A DNA stretch of 64,000 nucleotides from Microbacterium sp. oral taxon 186 str. F0373 (lineage in GTDB: Bacteria > Actinomycetota > Actinomycetes > Actinomycetales > Microbacteriaceae). Below are positions 34,201-44,517 of the stretch, one piece after another. The position numbers and the translations under genes were made by a program. A model generated the notes under the pieces. It saw only the letters and a list, made by a program, of their open reading frames with translations. It did not search any database and was not told where the DNA came from. The stretch spans positions 1,762,023 to 1,826,022 of the forward strand of contig NZ_KE150457.1 in NCBI RefSeq assembly GCF_000411455.1, in the 5' to 3' direction. How positions within the stretch are numbered: the stretch's first letter is position 1; the number at the start of each line of letters is the position of its first letter.

Positions 34201-35226
34201 GCCTCCACCGTGCTGCTACTTCCGTCGCTGACGCGCATCGAAGACGGTGCGTTCCTCGCCGACGACACCATGGTCGCGTCGTACGAGCTGCACGGCGGCT
34301 GGATGCGCCTCGGCCCGGTGCGCATCGGCAAGCGCGCCTTCCTCGGCAACTCCGGCATGGCCGCGCCCGGACACCGCGTTCCCCGGGACGGGCTGGTCGC
34401 GGTGCTCTCGGCTGCGCCGGCGAAGGCCAAACCGGGCTCATCCTGGCTGGGCTCGCCCGCCGTACGCCTTCGGCGACGCACCGCCGAGGGCGACGAGACG
34501 CGCACGTATCAGCCGCCGGCGCGCCTGCGCGTCGCTCGCGCGCTGTGGGAGCTGGGACGCGTCGTGCCGGTCGTCGTCACCTGTGCGTTGGGCGTGCTCG
34601 TCGTCTTCGCCCTGGCAGCGCTGATCGACGCCGTCGGTCTCGGCGGTGCGATTCTACTGTCGGGCATCGTCATGCTGGCCGCGGGCGCCGTCGCCGCCGG
34701 GGTCTCGACAGCGGCGAAGTGGCTGATCGTCGGCCCCATCCGTGCCGGCGAGCAGCCGCTGTGGTCGAGCTTCGTCTGGCGCACCGAGGTGTCCGACACC
34801 TTCACCGAGATGGTCGCAGCTCCCTGGTTCGCGCGCGCCGCCGCCGGGACGCCGGCCCTCGCGGTCTGGCTGCGGTCGCTGGGCTCGACCATCGGGCGCG
34901 GCGTCTGGTGCGACAGCTACTGGTTGCCGGAGCCCGACCTCGTCAGCCTGGGCGACGGGTCGACGGTCAATCGGGGATGCGTCGTGCAGACGCACCTGTT
35001 CCATGATCGAATCATGAGCATGGACACCGTCGAACTCGAGGCCGGAGCCACGCTCGGCCCCCACAGTGTCATCCTCCCCGCCGCCCGCATCGCCGCCCAC
35101 GCGACCGTGGGCCCGGCATCCCTCGTGATGCGCGGCGAGACGGTTCCCCTCGGCTCGCGGTGGAGCGGCAACCCCATCGGCCCCTGGCACGCGGTCAAGG
35201 TGCGCGCCTACCAGTCCACCTCGTGA
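31297..35226 (+). CDS. Pls/PosA-family non-ribosomal peptide synthetase
   Basis: 1309 residues, one polypeptide. Adenylation domain at about 20-500: A3 IIFTSGSTGVPKG near 167, FDASCEEMWLAW with the Asp that holds the amino group, A5 NTYGPTEATV near 307, A7 YRSGDLVRF, A8 GRADDQVKVGGRRIELGEVE. Carrier domain near 520-590 with DFFDLGGGSLAAAQL (phosphopantetheine Ser). Then transmembrane helix pairs alternate with three left-handed beta-helix hexapeptide modules (about 725-810, 965-1040, 1200-1300). No classical condensation or thioesterase domain. This is the architecture of epsilon-poly-lysine synthetase-like enzymes, which polymerise one amino acid at the membrane. The amino acid is not predictable with confidence. 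GTG start. Confidence 0.9.
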   Translation: MDDSPRALLGRAEAATPARTLLDVLRATARAFPEASAIDDGSGALSYRELLARVGATAARLHDAGVRRGDRVGVRMPSGSKELYIAILGVLAAGAAYVPVDADDPDERARLVFGEAAVRGVITGTGTYAPASEEAAVANDLFDGEAPHPATQAVVAVPPPNVDDDAWIIFTSGSTGVPKGVAVTHRAAAAFVDAEARLFVPHAPLGPDDRVLAGLSVAFDASCEEMWLAWRHGACLVPAPRSLVRSGEDLAPWLLRQSITVVSTVPTLAAMWPAESIENVRLLIFGGEACPPELAARLVADGREVWNTYGPTEATVVACAAPLDGSVPVRIGLPLDGWLLAVVDGDGQPVGEGGAGELIIGGVGLARYLDPAKDAEKYAPFPTLGWDRAYRSGDLVRFEPAGLVFQGRADDQVKVGGRRIELGEVEAALQDLPGVTGAAAAVRTTEAGVPVLVGYLAAPADFDRLAARADLAARLPAPMVPLLAVVDDLPVRTSGKVDRAALPWPLPNVELPASDLSPGEAWLAQQWHAVLGMPVVDRKTDFFDLGGGSLAAAQLVSRIRTRVPEFSVADIYDVPRLGAMAKALGTGLQEDAPATFHRPEPTPRRAQWAQTLLAVPLFILSGIRWMLYLLTASAVLRLFPGFDVLPEAPLPLLAVGLLVFATPFGRMAIAAASARLLLRGVRPGDYPRGGWVHIRLWLAEQIADQVDAVGLAGAPWVSYYARALGARIGTGVDLHALPPITGMLEIGDGAAIEPEVDLSGYWIDGDVVRIGAIRIGAGATVGSRSTLAPGTRIGRRAEIAPGSAVFGRVRADQTWAGSPAVRVGGTSAQWPVERAPAPTRWLWAYAASAIALALLPLVAFAAGALVVARGIQGAASLLEALGGALVWLVPGVLVAGVVFAGVVVVTVRVLSIGLNEGVHAVRSRVGWQAWTIERLLDSARTILFPLYSSLFTPVWLRLLGAQVGRDVEASTVLLLPSLTRIEDGAFLADDTMVASYELHGGWMRLGPVRIGKRAFLGNSGMAAPGHRVPRDGLVAVLSAAPAKAKPGSSWLGSPAVRLRRRTAEGDETRTYQPPARLRVARALWELGRVVPVVVTCALGVLVVFALAALIDAVGLGGAILLSGIVMLAAGAVAAGVSTAAKWLIVGPIRAGEQPLWSSFVWRTEVSDTFTEMVAAPWFARAAAGTPALAVWLRSLGSTIGRGVWCDSYWLPEPDLVSLGDGSTVNRGCVVQTHLFHDRIMSMDTVELEAGATLGPHSVILPAARIAAHATVGPASLVMRGETVPLGSRWSGNPIGPWHAVKVRAYQSTS

Positions 35227-36515
35227 GCGGGCACGACCCGTACGCGCCCGAAAGCGGCGATCCTTCGTTCGACGTCGACTCGTACGACGTGGAGATCGAC
35301 TATCGCGTGCGCACCAACCGCCTCGAGGGGCGGGCGACGCTCAACGCCGTGGCGGCCATCGCGGTGTCGGCCGTGAGTGTCGACCTCGTGGGCCTGCGTG
35401 CGACGAGGGTGCGGGTCGACGGCGATCGGCGCACCCGGTTCTCGCAGGGCCCGCGGAAGCTGCGGGTCACGCTGCCGCATCGGCTGCAGCCGGGGGAGCG
35501 GTTCTCCATCGAGATCGTCTATGCCGGCGCGCCCGCACCGCGTCGTTCCCGCTGGGGCACGATCGGGTGGGAGGAGCTCGAGGACGGCGCCCTGGTGGCG
35601 TCGCAGCCGACCGGCGCTCCGACGTGGTTCCCCTGCAACGACCGCCCCGACGCACGCGCGCCGATGCGTCTGTCGGTGACGACGGATGCCGGGTACCTGC
35701 CGGTCCTCACCGGCCGCCCGACCGGCACGACGACGGCGGGCGGTCGGGTCACGGTGACGTCCGAGTCGACCGTGCCCGTGGCCACGTACCTCGTCGCGGT
35801 GCACGTCGGCCCCTACGAGCAGACCGCGCTCGAAGGCGGCGAGGGTGTGCGGGTGTTCGCTCCGGCACAACTGCGCCGCGACGTGACGCGGGCGTTCGCC
35901 GACGTTCCGCGCATGCGGGCACTGTTCGACGACTCCTTCGGGCCGTATCCGCAGGAAGCCTGCACACTTGTCGTGACACCGGACGAGCTGGAGATCCCGC
36001 TCGAGGCGCAGGGGCTCGCGGTCTTCGGCAGCAACCATCTGGTCCCCGACGAGCAGCGGCTGATCGCGCACGAGCTCGCCCACCAGTGGTTCGGCAACAG
36101 TGTCGGCATCGGCCGCTGGCAGGACATCTGGCTCAACGAGGGCTTCGCCTGCTTCGCCGAGTGGCTCTGGTTCGAGCGCTCCGGCGCGGCGAGCGTCGCC
36201 GAGAAGGCGGCGAAGCACCACGCTCGTCTGCGGGCGCTGCCGCAGGACCTCGTGCTGTCCGACCCGGGTCCGGACCTGATGTTCGACGACCGGGTCTACA
36301 AGCGCGGCGCCCTCACCCTGTATGCCCTGCGATGCGCCGTCGGCACCGCGGTGTTCACACGGGTGCTGCACGAATGGGTGGCGACCTATCGGCACGCCCT
36401 CGCGACGACCGACGACTTCCGCGCGCTGGCCGCCCGCGTCGCCGGCCGCGATCTCGACGACGTCTTCACGCCGTGGCTCGATCGCGTCGAGCTGCCCCCG
36501 CTGCCGCGCCCGTAG
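35223..36515 (+). CDS. M1-family zinc aminopeptidase
   Basis: 430 residues; shorter than most M1 enzymes because it lacks the large C-terminal helical domain. Zinc site: HELAHQWFGN with H283 and H287, catalytic E284, and E306 in WLNEGFACF. An N-terminal beta-sandwich domain precedes it, and EIPLEAQGLAVFG stands where the usual GAMEN exopeptidase motif would be, so specificity may differ. Starts inside the NRPS stop (GTGA), so the two are co-translated. A role in trimming or resisting the NRPS product is possible but inferred only from position. Confidence 0.88.
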   Translation: MSGHDPYAPESGDPSFDVDSYDVEIDYRVRTNRLEGRATLNAVAAIAVSAVSVDLVGLRATRVRVDGDRRTRFSQGPRKLRVTLPHRLQPGERFSIEIVYAGAPAPRRSRWGTIGWEELEDGALVASQPTGAPTWFPCNDRPDARAPMRLSVTTDAGYLPVLTGRPTGTTTAGGRVTVTSESTVPVATYLVAVHVGPYEQTALEGGEGVRVFAPAQLRRDVTRAFADVPRMRALFDDSFGPYPQEACTLVVTPDELEIPLEAQGLAVFGSNHLVPDEQRLIAHELAHQWFGNSVGIGRWQDIWLNEGFACFAEWLWFERSGAASVAEKAAKHHARLRALPQDLVLSDPGPDLMFDDRVYKRGALTLYALRCAVGTAVFTRVLHEWVATYRHALATTDDFRALAARVAGRDLDDVFTPWLDRVELPPLPRP

Positions 36516-36540
36516 CGGTCACGAGACCGACACCCCCGCC

Positions 36541-37101
36541 TCATCTGGCGCTCATCGACGCCGTGTCGACCATCGTGTCGACCACGGTGTCGACCACCGC
36601 GGCAGAGAGGAGGATCCCCGGCGGGCCGTCGAGATCCACGCCGTGAACGGTCGTCGCCACCCCGGGAACATCGGCGAACCAGTGAGCCCCGTCGGCAGAC
36701 TCCTCGAGCGCGACGGATGCCGCATCGATCCGCAGTCCCGTGCCGACGGCCTTCAGCGCGGCCTCGACCCTCACCCACCGGCGCACCCCACCCGGAACAC
36801 CGCCGGCGGCTTCGCGGACCGTGTCGTGGAGCGGTTCCGCGTCGATGGCGAAGCCCCCACCGACGCCCGGCACGACGCCGACCACAGCGAAACGCCCGGC
36901 GTAGGTCACCCCCGCTCGCCACGCGGCATCCTCCACCCGCACCGGGCCATGCGGGCCGCCGCACTGCGGACACGGGTTCGTCAGTCGCACCTCCGCCACC
37001 GCTTCCGCGCGCAGAAGGTCGCGGATCAGCCCCCACGCCACCGCCCGTCGGCCGTCGCGCGAGGCGGGGGCCGGCGCCCACGCCAGGCGGAGCCCTTCCA
37101 C
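36541..37101 (-). CDS. 4'-phosphopantetheinyl transferase-superfamily protein
   Basis: 186 residues. Resembles small Sfp/AcpT-like enzymes: a Cys-rich CPQCGGPHGPV motif, then FAIDAEP in place of the GIDxE metal motif, and WVRVEAALKAVGTGL for the WxxKEAxxK motif, where the usual Lys-Glu order is altered. Such an enzyme would load phosphopantetheine on the carrier domain of the neighbouring NRPS. The C-terminus encodes three VDT repeats from a 12-bp tandem repeat at about 36563-36598. GTG start three bases after mutT1, so it is cotranscribed with ppk-mutT1 although it faces the NRPS. Confidence 0.72.
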   Translation of the reverse strand: MEGLRLAWAPAPASRDGRRAVAWGLIRDLLRAEAVAEVRLTNPCPQCGGPHGPVRVEDAAWRAGVTYAGRFAVVGVVPGVGGGFAIDAEPLHDTVREAAGGVPGGVRRWVRVEAALKAVGTGLRIDAASVALEESADGAHWFADVPGVATTVHGVDLDGPPGILLSAAVVDTVVDTMVDTASMSAR

Positions 37102-37104
37102 GGT

Positions 37105-38039
37105 CTACAGCTTCGGCTCGTGCGTCTCGATCGCGATGATGCCCGAGCCGGGGTTCGTGGCCGACAGGTGTACGACCGAGAAGGCTCCCGTCTCCAGCGC
37201 GGAGGCGCTGCCGAGATACGACCCGTGGAGCGTGCCCGTTGCCAGTGCCAGCTCCGCCATGATCCCGGGAAGCACCGGACCGTGGCTGCAGAGCACGGCG
37301 GGTTTGCGGGAACGCACGCGTCGTCCGATCACCGCGCGCACATCCGATGTCCCGTCCTCCCACGCGTCCTGACTGAGCGCGCTCGTGCGATGGATCTTCT
37401 TGCCGAGGGCGGCGGCCAGCGGCGTCACGGTCGTCACGCAACGCACCGCGTCGCTCGAGACGATCTTGCGCACTCCGAACGCCCGGAGCGGTCCCACGGC
37501 GGCGGCGGCCTGCTTCGCTCCGCGCGTGGTGAGCGGTCGCGCGGCATCCGTGCCGTCCCAGTCCGCCCGGTCCAGCGCTTTCGCGTGACGCAGCACCACG
37601 ATCGGGAAGGTCGCCAGCACGCCGTCGTCGACGTAGCGCAGGAACTCCTCCATGATCTCCACGTCGACCGGATACGACAGCTTGGCGAGCGCCTTGCGCG
37701 GCGAGAGCCACTCGATCGCGGCGATCTCCTTGTTGGGGACGAACGCGGACGCGCGGATCGCGGCATCCGTCGCCTCGGCCGACCAGTAGTGGACGATCTT
37801 CTGCCGCTTGTTGGGCATCCGGTAGCGCGAGACGCCGACGGGGATGCCGAGGGCCACCTGGATGCCGGTCTCCTCGAAGATCTCGCGCACGGCGGTCTCG
37901 GCCAGGCTCTCTCCGGGATCGACCTTGCCCTTCGGGATCGTCACATCGGCGTAGGCCGTGCGGTGGATCACGAGGACGCGGAGTTTGCCGTCGACGACGC
38001 GCCACACCACGCCACCGGCTGCGTAGACGGCAGTCTCGG

Positions 38040-38043
<4 letters not shown>
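37105..38043 (-). CDS. mutT1: NUDIX hydrolase/histidine phosphatase fusion (MutT1-like)
   Basis: 312 residues, two domains. N-terminal NUDIX box [22 protein letters not shown] (about residues 38-60) and C-terminal histidine phosphatase with LRHAKALDR near 170 and SHGP near 268. Mycobacterial MutT1 has the same fusion and sits next to ppk1; it degrades 8-oxo-dGTP and diadenosine polyphosphates. The ATG at 38043 overlaps the ppk stop (ATGA), so it is coupled to ppk. Confidence 0.93.
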
Positions 38044-40208
<2,165 letters not shown>

Positions 40209-40225
40209 TCCCTCATCATGTCAGG

Positions 40226-40247
40226 GCCAGGTGACCGACGCGTTAAC
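40226..40247 (-). promoter_or_regulatory. PHO box-like repeat upstream of ppk
   Basis: Minus strand: GTTAACGCGTC followed directly by GGTCACCTGGC, two 11-mers with 5/7 and 6/7 matches to GTTCACC, in the same phase as at pstS. Confidence 0.55.
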
Positions 40248-40279
40248 CACGACGTCGCGCGGCACTGGCCGCCGCGTCA

Positions 40280-40978
40280 TCAGGCCGAAGAGGCCTCGTG
40301 CGACGAGGGGATCTGGTCGTCCTCGTAGACGTTGAAGCGATAGCCGACGTTGCGCACCGTGCCGATGAGCTGCTCCAGGTCGCCGAGCTTGGCGCGCAGT
40401 CGTCGCACGTGCACGTCGACGGTTCGCGTGCCGCCGAAGTAGTCGTAACCCCACACCTCGCTCAGCAGCTGCTCGCGCGTGAACACGCGCGACGGATGCG
40501 TGGCGAAGAAGTGCAGCAGCTGGAACTCCTTGTAGGTGAGATCCAGAGGCTTGCCGTGCACCTTGGCCGAATAGGACGACTCATCGATCGTGATGCCGGA
40601 GGTCTGAATGCGACTGGACACCTGAGAGGCGGACTGACGTCCAACCGCCAGCCGGATGCGCGCGTCGACCTCGGCGGGCCCGGCGCCGACGAGGATCACG
40701 TCGTCGATGCCCCAGTCCGTCGACACCGCGGTGAGGCCCCCCTCGGTCACGACGAGCACCAGCGGTGCGTCCAGGCCCGTCGTGTTGAGGATCTTGCACA
40801 GCGACTTCGCCCCGACCAGGTCGGCGCGGGCGTCGACGAAGATGACATCCGAGCTCGGCGCGTTCACGAGCTGGGCCGGCTCGGCGGGAATCTGCCGGAC
40901 GCGATGGCTGAGCAGCTCGAGCGCAGGCAGGACGGGGCCCCCGCCCGGGGCGGAACTCAAGACGAGAAGCTGAGCCAA
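40280..40978 (-). CDS. glnR: GlnR-type orphan OmpR-family nitrogen regulator
   Basis: 232 residues. An atypical receiver domain ([10 protein letters not shown]..., [34 protein letters not shown]) matches GlnR, which works without a partner kinase through a charged dimer pocket. The C-terminal winged helix is typical ([52 protein letters not shown]). GlnR controls ammonium assimilation genes and interacts with phosphate regulation. The start codon reads TTG at 40978 with GGAAGGGA nine bases upstream; no better ATG/GTG exists nearby. Confidence 0.9.
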   Translation of the reverse strand: MAQLLVLSSAPGGGPVLPALELLSHRVRQIPAEPAQLVNAPSSDVIFVDARADLVGAKSLCKILNTTGLDAPLVLVVTEGGLTAVSTDWGIDDVILVGAGPAEVDARIRLAVGRQSASQVSSRIQTSGITIDESSYSAKVHGKPLDLTYKEFQLLHFFATHPSRVFTREQLLSEVWGYDYFGGTRTVDVHVRRLRAKLGDLEQLIGTVRNVGYRFNVYEDDQIPSSHEASSA

Positions 40979-41104
40979 TGGGGGTCCCTTCCGGTTCGGA
41001 TGCCCCCGAACCGTGCCCCCATCTTAGAACCCGCTCGCACAGGCGCCGTGCGCGGGTGGCTCGGCCGACGTGCGCGGAGTGCGCGCGTCGGTGACAATGG
41101 GAGG

Positions 41105-41392
41105 ATGACGCTTCCTGGATTGGCGCCCCGCGCCGAGTACGGCGGCATCGTCGGAGTCTGGGCCGCCGGCGCGGTGATCGCGATCGTGATCGGCGTCGTC
41201 GCTCCGGGCGAGTGGCGCGCCGCATGGATGCCGGTGGGCATGGCCGCCTGCCTCATCCTCGCCTTCGTCGTGCAACTGGTGCAGGGACACTCGCAGGGCT
41301 TCGTGCGTCGGGTGGCGCTGAGCACTCTCGGTGCGTTCGTGGTGATGGGCCTGATCGGGCTCGGTCTCGGACTCTCCAGCATGTTCGCGTGA
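41105..41392 (+). CDS. Small three-helix membrane protein
   Basis: 95 residues, hypothetical. Three hydrophobic segments (about residues 14-35, 43-60, 70-92). ATG preceded six bases by GACAAT (41093-41098), leaderless. Diverges from glnR. A longer frame reaching into glnR is antisense noise. Unknown function; typical of conserved Microbacteriaceae membrane proteins. Confidence 0.7.
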   Translation: MTLPGLAPRAEYGGIVGVWAAGAVIAIVIGVVAPGEWRAAWMPVGMAACLILAFVVQLVQGHSQGFVRRVALSTLGAFVVMGLIGLGLGLSSMFA

Positions 41393-41407
41393 CGGTAGAG
41401 TGAGGAC

Positions 41408-41521
41408 ATGGACCTGCTCGCGCTCGAACTCTTCTTCGTCGGGTTGCTCGCGCTCGCCTCGCTCGCGATCGTCTTCGTGTCGGGTGTCGTGATCAAGAAC
41501 CTCTACCGCGGCCAGCGCTGA
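41408..41521 (+). CDS. 37-residue single-helix membrane protein
   Basis: Encodes MDLLALELFFVGLLALASLA followed by a few more hydrophobic residues and the basic tail KNLYRGQR. TAGAGT at 41396-41401 is six bases before the ATG, the same leaderless layout as its neighbours, which argues that it is a real small gene. It ends five bases before the nitrobindin-like start and may be cotranscribed with it. Function unknown. Confidence 0.65.
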   Translation: MDLLALELFFVGLLALASLAIVFVSGVVIKNLYRGQR

Positions 41522-41526
41522 TCGGC

Positions 41527-42132
41527 ATGATCGACCTGCCGACCGACCTGCCGGCCGATCTCGTTCCGCTCTCGTGGCTGCTCGGCGTCTGGGAAGGCAC
41601 CGGCGTCATCGACTATGAGGCCGACGGTGTCGCCTTCCGCGGCGAGTTCGCCCATCGGGTGAGCTTCAGCCATGACGGCGGCGACTACGTCAACTACGCG
41701 GCGAACGCCTGGTTCGTCGCCGATGACGAGTCCCGCACCCCTCTCGTGGCCGAGACCGGGTACTGGCGCCTCGCTCGCCCGCTCGAGCAGGCCGACGCCG
41801 GCCCGGCACTGCTGCCGCCGTCGGCGGTACGCGACGCCTCGCGCACGGCCGACGACGTCGAGGCTCTTCGCAATGCGGAGGGCGGCTTCGATCTCGAGGT
41901 CGCCATCGTCCACTCCGACGGCATCAGCGAGCTCTACGTGGGGCAGGTGCGCGGTCCGCGCATCGACCTGGCGACGGATGCCGTAGTGCGCCCCGCGAGT
42001 GCGAAGGTCTACACCGCGGCGACCCGGATGTACGGCCTCGTCGACGGTCATCTGCTCTGGGCATGGGACATCGCCGCGCTCGGCGGCGAACTCGGTTCGC
42101 ACGCGTCGGCGCGACTGGCGCGGGCCGAGTGA
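41527..42132 (+). CDS. FABP/nitrobindin-like beta-barrel protein (DUF1794)
   Basis: 201 residues. N-terminal LSWLLGVWEGTGV is the GxWxGxG motif of nitrobindin-like proteins, small beta-barrels related to THAP4 that may bind haem or fatty acid. M. tuberculosis Rv0813c is of this type and lies close to pabC, glnR and phoU homologues. Stop overlaps the next start (GTGA), linking it to YgfZ. Confidence 0.88.
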   Translation: MIDLPTDLPADLVPLSWLLGVWEGTGVIDYEADGVAFRGEFAHRVSFSHDGGDYVNYAANAWFVADDESRTPLVAETGYWRLARPLEQADAGPALLPPSAVRDASRTADDVEALRNAEGGFDLEVAIVHSDGISELYVGQVRGPRIDLATDAVVRPASAKVYTAATRMYGLVDGHLLWAWDIAALGGELGSHASARLARAE

Positions 42133-43241
42133 GCATGTCCGACCTGCGTCCGTCTGAGCCCACCGCCAGCCCCTTCGCCATCGTTCCCGGTGCCGTCGTC
42201 GACGAGCGTGGGCTGGCGCATGTGGCCGCGCCCGCGCGTGAGCAGCGTGATCTCATCGCCGGACGCGCACTCGCGCCCCTCGAAGACCGGGTCGTGCTCG
42301 CGGTCGACGGCGTCGACCGCCTCAGCTGGCTGGATTCCATCACCTCGCAGGCGCTCACGGCGCTCGCACCGGGAACCAGCACCGAGCTGCTCGTGCTCGA
42401 CCCGCAGGGCCACGTCGAACACGCCGCGGGAGTCGTGGACGACGGTGAGCGCACGTGGCTGATCGTCGATCGGTCCCGCTCCGCGGCGCTCGTGACGTGG
42501 CTCAGTCGCATGCGGTTCCGGTTGCGGGTAGAGCCGCAGGACCTCTCGGAGGAGGTGCGCGTCATCGGCGGCACCGCGGAAGCGGTTGCTGCGCTCGACC
42601 CGCTCGCGATCTGGCACGACCCGTGGCCTGCGGTCGGCACCGGCGGGTGGGGATACGCCCCCGCCGACCCGCACCCGGGGGAGTCGTACGACTGGGCGGA
42701 GGCGATCGTGCCGGTCGGTGCGGCGTCCCGCCTCGCCGAGGCCGCGGCATCCGGTGATCAGCCCGTCGCCGGATGGATGGCCGTCGATGCCGTCCGCGTC
42801 GCCGCCTGGCGTCCTCGCGCCGCGACCGAGGCCGACGGACGGGCGCTGCCGCACGAGGCCGACTGGCTGCGCACGGCGGTGCACCTGGACAAGGGCTGCT
42901 ACCGCGGCCAGGAGACCGTCGCGAAGGTGCACAACCTCGGTCATCCGCCGCGCCGGCTCGTCGCGCTGCAGCTGGATGGCAGCGACGCCGACCTGCCGGT
43001 GGGGGGCGCCGAGGTCTTCCTCGGCGACGAGGTGGTCGGCGCGGTGACGTCCGTCGCACGCCACTTCGAGGAGGGGCCGATCGCGCTTGCATACGTCAAG
43101 CGCACGGTTCCGGTCGAGGCTGATCTGACGGTCGCGGTGGACGAGGGGCGCATCGCGGCAGCGCAGGAGGTCATCGTCCCGCCCGACGCCGGGCGCACCG
43201 CATCGATCCCGCGGATGCCGCGGCTCTCCCGGCGCCGCTGA
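42129..43241 (+). CDS. ygfZ: YgfZ/GcvT folate-binding protein
   Basis: 370 residues. Aminomethyltransferase-like folate-binding fold with the signature DKGCYRGQETVAK (Cys257), which defines YgfZ proteins involved in assembly or repair of some iron-sulfur proteins. N-terminal RVVLAVDGVDRLSWLDSITSQ matches. GTG at 42129 overlaps the nitrobindin-like gene; an ATG two codons later is possible. Six bases from the next gene. Confidence 0.9.
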   Translation: MSMSDLRPSEPTASPFAIVPGAVVDERGLAHVAAPAREQRDLIAGRALAPLEDRVVLAVDGVDRLSWLDSITSQALTALAPGTSTELLVLDPQGHVEHAAGVVDDGERTWLIVDRSRSAALVTWLSRMRFRLRVEPQDLSEEVRVIGGTAEAVAALDPLAIWHDPWPAVGTGGWGYAPADPHPGESYDWAEAIVPVGAASRLAEAAASGDQPVAGWMAVDAVRVAAWRPRAATEADGRALPHEADWLRTAVHLDKGCYRGQETVAKVHNLGHPPRRLVALQLDGSDADLPVGGAEVFLGDEVVGAVTSVARHFEEGPIALAYVKRTVPVEADLTVAVDEGRIAAAQEVIVPPDAGRTASIPRMPRLSRRR

Positions 43242-43246
43242 GCACG

Positions 43247-44380
43247 GTGACGTCCGCGCCGCCGCCCTCGGAACGCCCCGGGAACACGGCTGCGCAGACC
43301 GCCGCCATCCCGACCGGGTGGCGTTCCCGCTGGCATCCGCGTGTCGGCATCGACCGTGCCATCGTGTCGGCTCCTGCGATCGCGCAGATCGTGATCGCAG
43401 CGACCGCGGCGTTCTCGTTCGCCCATTACGTGCTCGGTCACGCGGCGCCCCTGCTGGCGGCCACCGTCACGGTCTCGAGCCTCGGTCTCGTGAGGGACGC
43501 CCGACCGCGCCGGGTGCTGGAGACGGTGATCGGAATGGTCGTCGGAATCCTCGTCGCGGAGCTGATCGTGTTCGTCGCGGGAATCGGGTGGTGGCAGCTC
43601 GGCATCACGCTGACGGCCTCGCTGATCGTCGCGCGGTTCCTCTCGCCCCAGCCAGCGTTCGCGATCGCCGCGGCGATGCAGTCGGCGATCGTGATGGTCA
43701 TCCCGGTGAGCGTGCCGTTCCTCCGGATGATCGACGGTCTCGTCGGGGGTGTCATGGCCCTGCTGGTGACGGCGTTGCTGCCGCGCAGCCCGCTGCGTAC
43801 GGTCGCGCGGGAAGGAGCGGCCCTTTTCTGGGCGTTCGACGGCGCCGTGTCCACCCTCGTGCAGGCCCTGCGCCGCGGTGACGCGGTGCGCGCAGAGCGC
43901 GGACTCGCCAAGGCGCGCGCCCTTCAGGGGCTGGTCGACCAGTGGCGCGCCGGAATCGAGTCGGGTTCGGAGATCGCGCGCATCTCGCCGTTCCTGCGCC
44001 GCCAGCGCTCGGAGTTCCAGCGGCAGGACCGCATCCGCCTGCACCTGGACCTGGCCACCCGCAATCTGCGCGTGATCGCCAGACGCGTGGTCTACCTCTG
44101 CGACGACCGGCAGCCGCGTCCCATCGCCGCCGATCTGCTCACCGAACTCGCGGCCGGTGCGCGCCTCATTGCGGAGTCGCTCGGCGACATCTCCTACGAG
44201 CCGGCCGCCCGCGAAGCCGTCCGTGCCGTGGCGGCCCGTCTGGATCCCACCGTTCTCGCCGATCGCAGCTCGGCCGTCGACCAGACGCTCATCGGTGCGC
44301 TGCGCCCGCTGGCGGTCGACCTCATGACGGCGGCGGGGATGCCCGCCGACGAGGCGCGCGCCGCGATCCCGCGCGTCTGA
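43247..44380 (+). CDS. FUSC-like / aromatic acid exporter-type membrane protein
   Basis: 377 residues. N-terminal half has about six transmembrane helices in three pairs (residues 40-185) with APLLAATVTVSSLGLVRDARPRRVLETVIG, the repeat motif of the FUSC/ArAE family; the C-terminal half is a cytoplasmic helical domain. Related proteins export aromatic acids; the substrate here is unknown. Begins six bases after ygfZ. The 137 bases after it hold no feature. Confidence 0.78.
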   Translation: MTSAPPPSERPGNTAAQTAAIPTGWRSRWHPRVGIDRAIVSAPAIAQIVIAATAAFSFAHYVLGHAAPLLAATVTVSSLGLVRDARPRRVLETVIGMVVGILVAELIVFVAGIGWWQLGITLTASLIVARFLSPQPAFAIAAAMQSAIVMVIPVSVPFLRMIDGLVGGVMALLVTALLPRSPLRTVAREGAALFWAFDGAVSTLVQALRRGDAVRAERGLAKARALQGLVDQWRAGIESGSEIARISPFLRRQRSEFQRQDRIRLHLDLATRNLRVIARRVVYLCDDRQPRPIAADLLTELAAGARLIAESLGDISYEPAAREAVRAVAARLDPTVLADRSSAVDQTLIGALRPLAVDLMTAAGMPADEARAAIPRV

Positions 44381-44517
44381 GCCGCCGGCCGCCCCGAACC
44401 GGCGATGGCGCGCCCCCGAGGGCAGGCAATGTGCCGGGGAGAGGCAGAACGGCGCAGAATCGGCCTGTGCCGGGCAGATCGCCTGCGCTCGGTCGGCCGT
44501 TCGCCGGCGGGCGCCGG

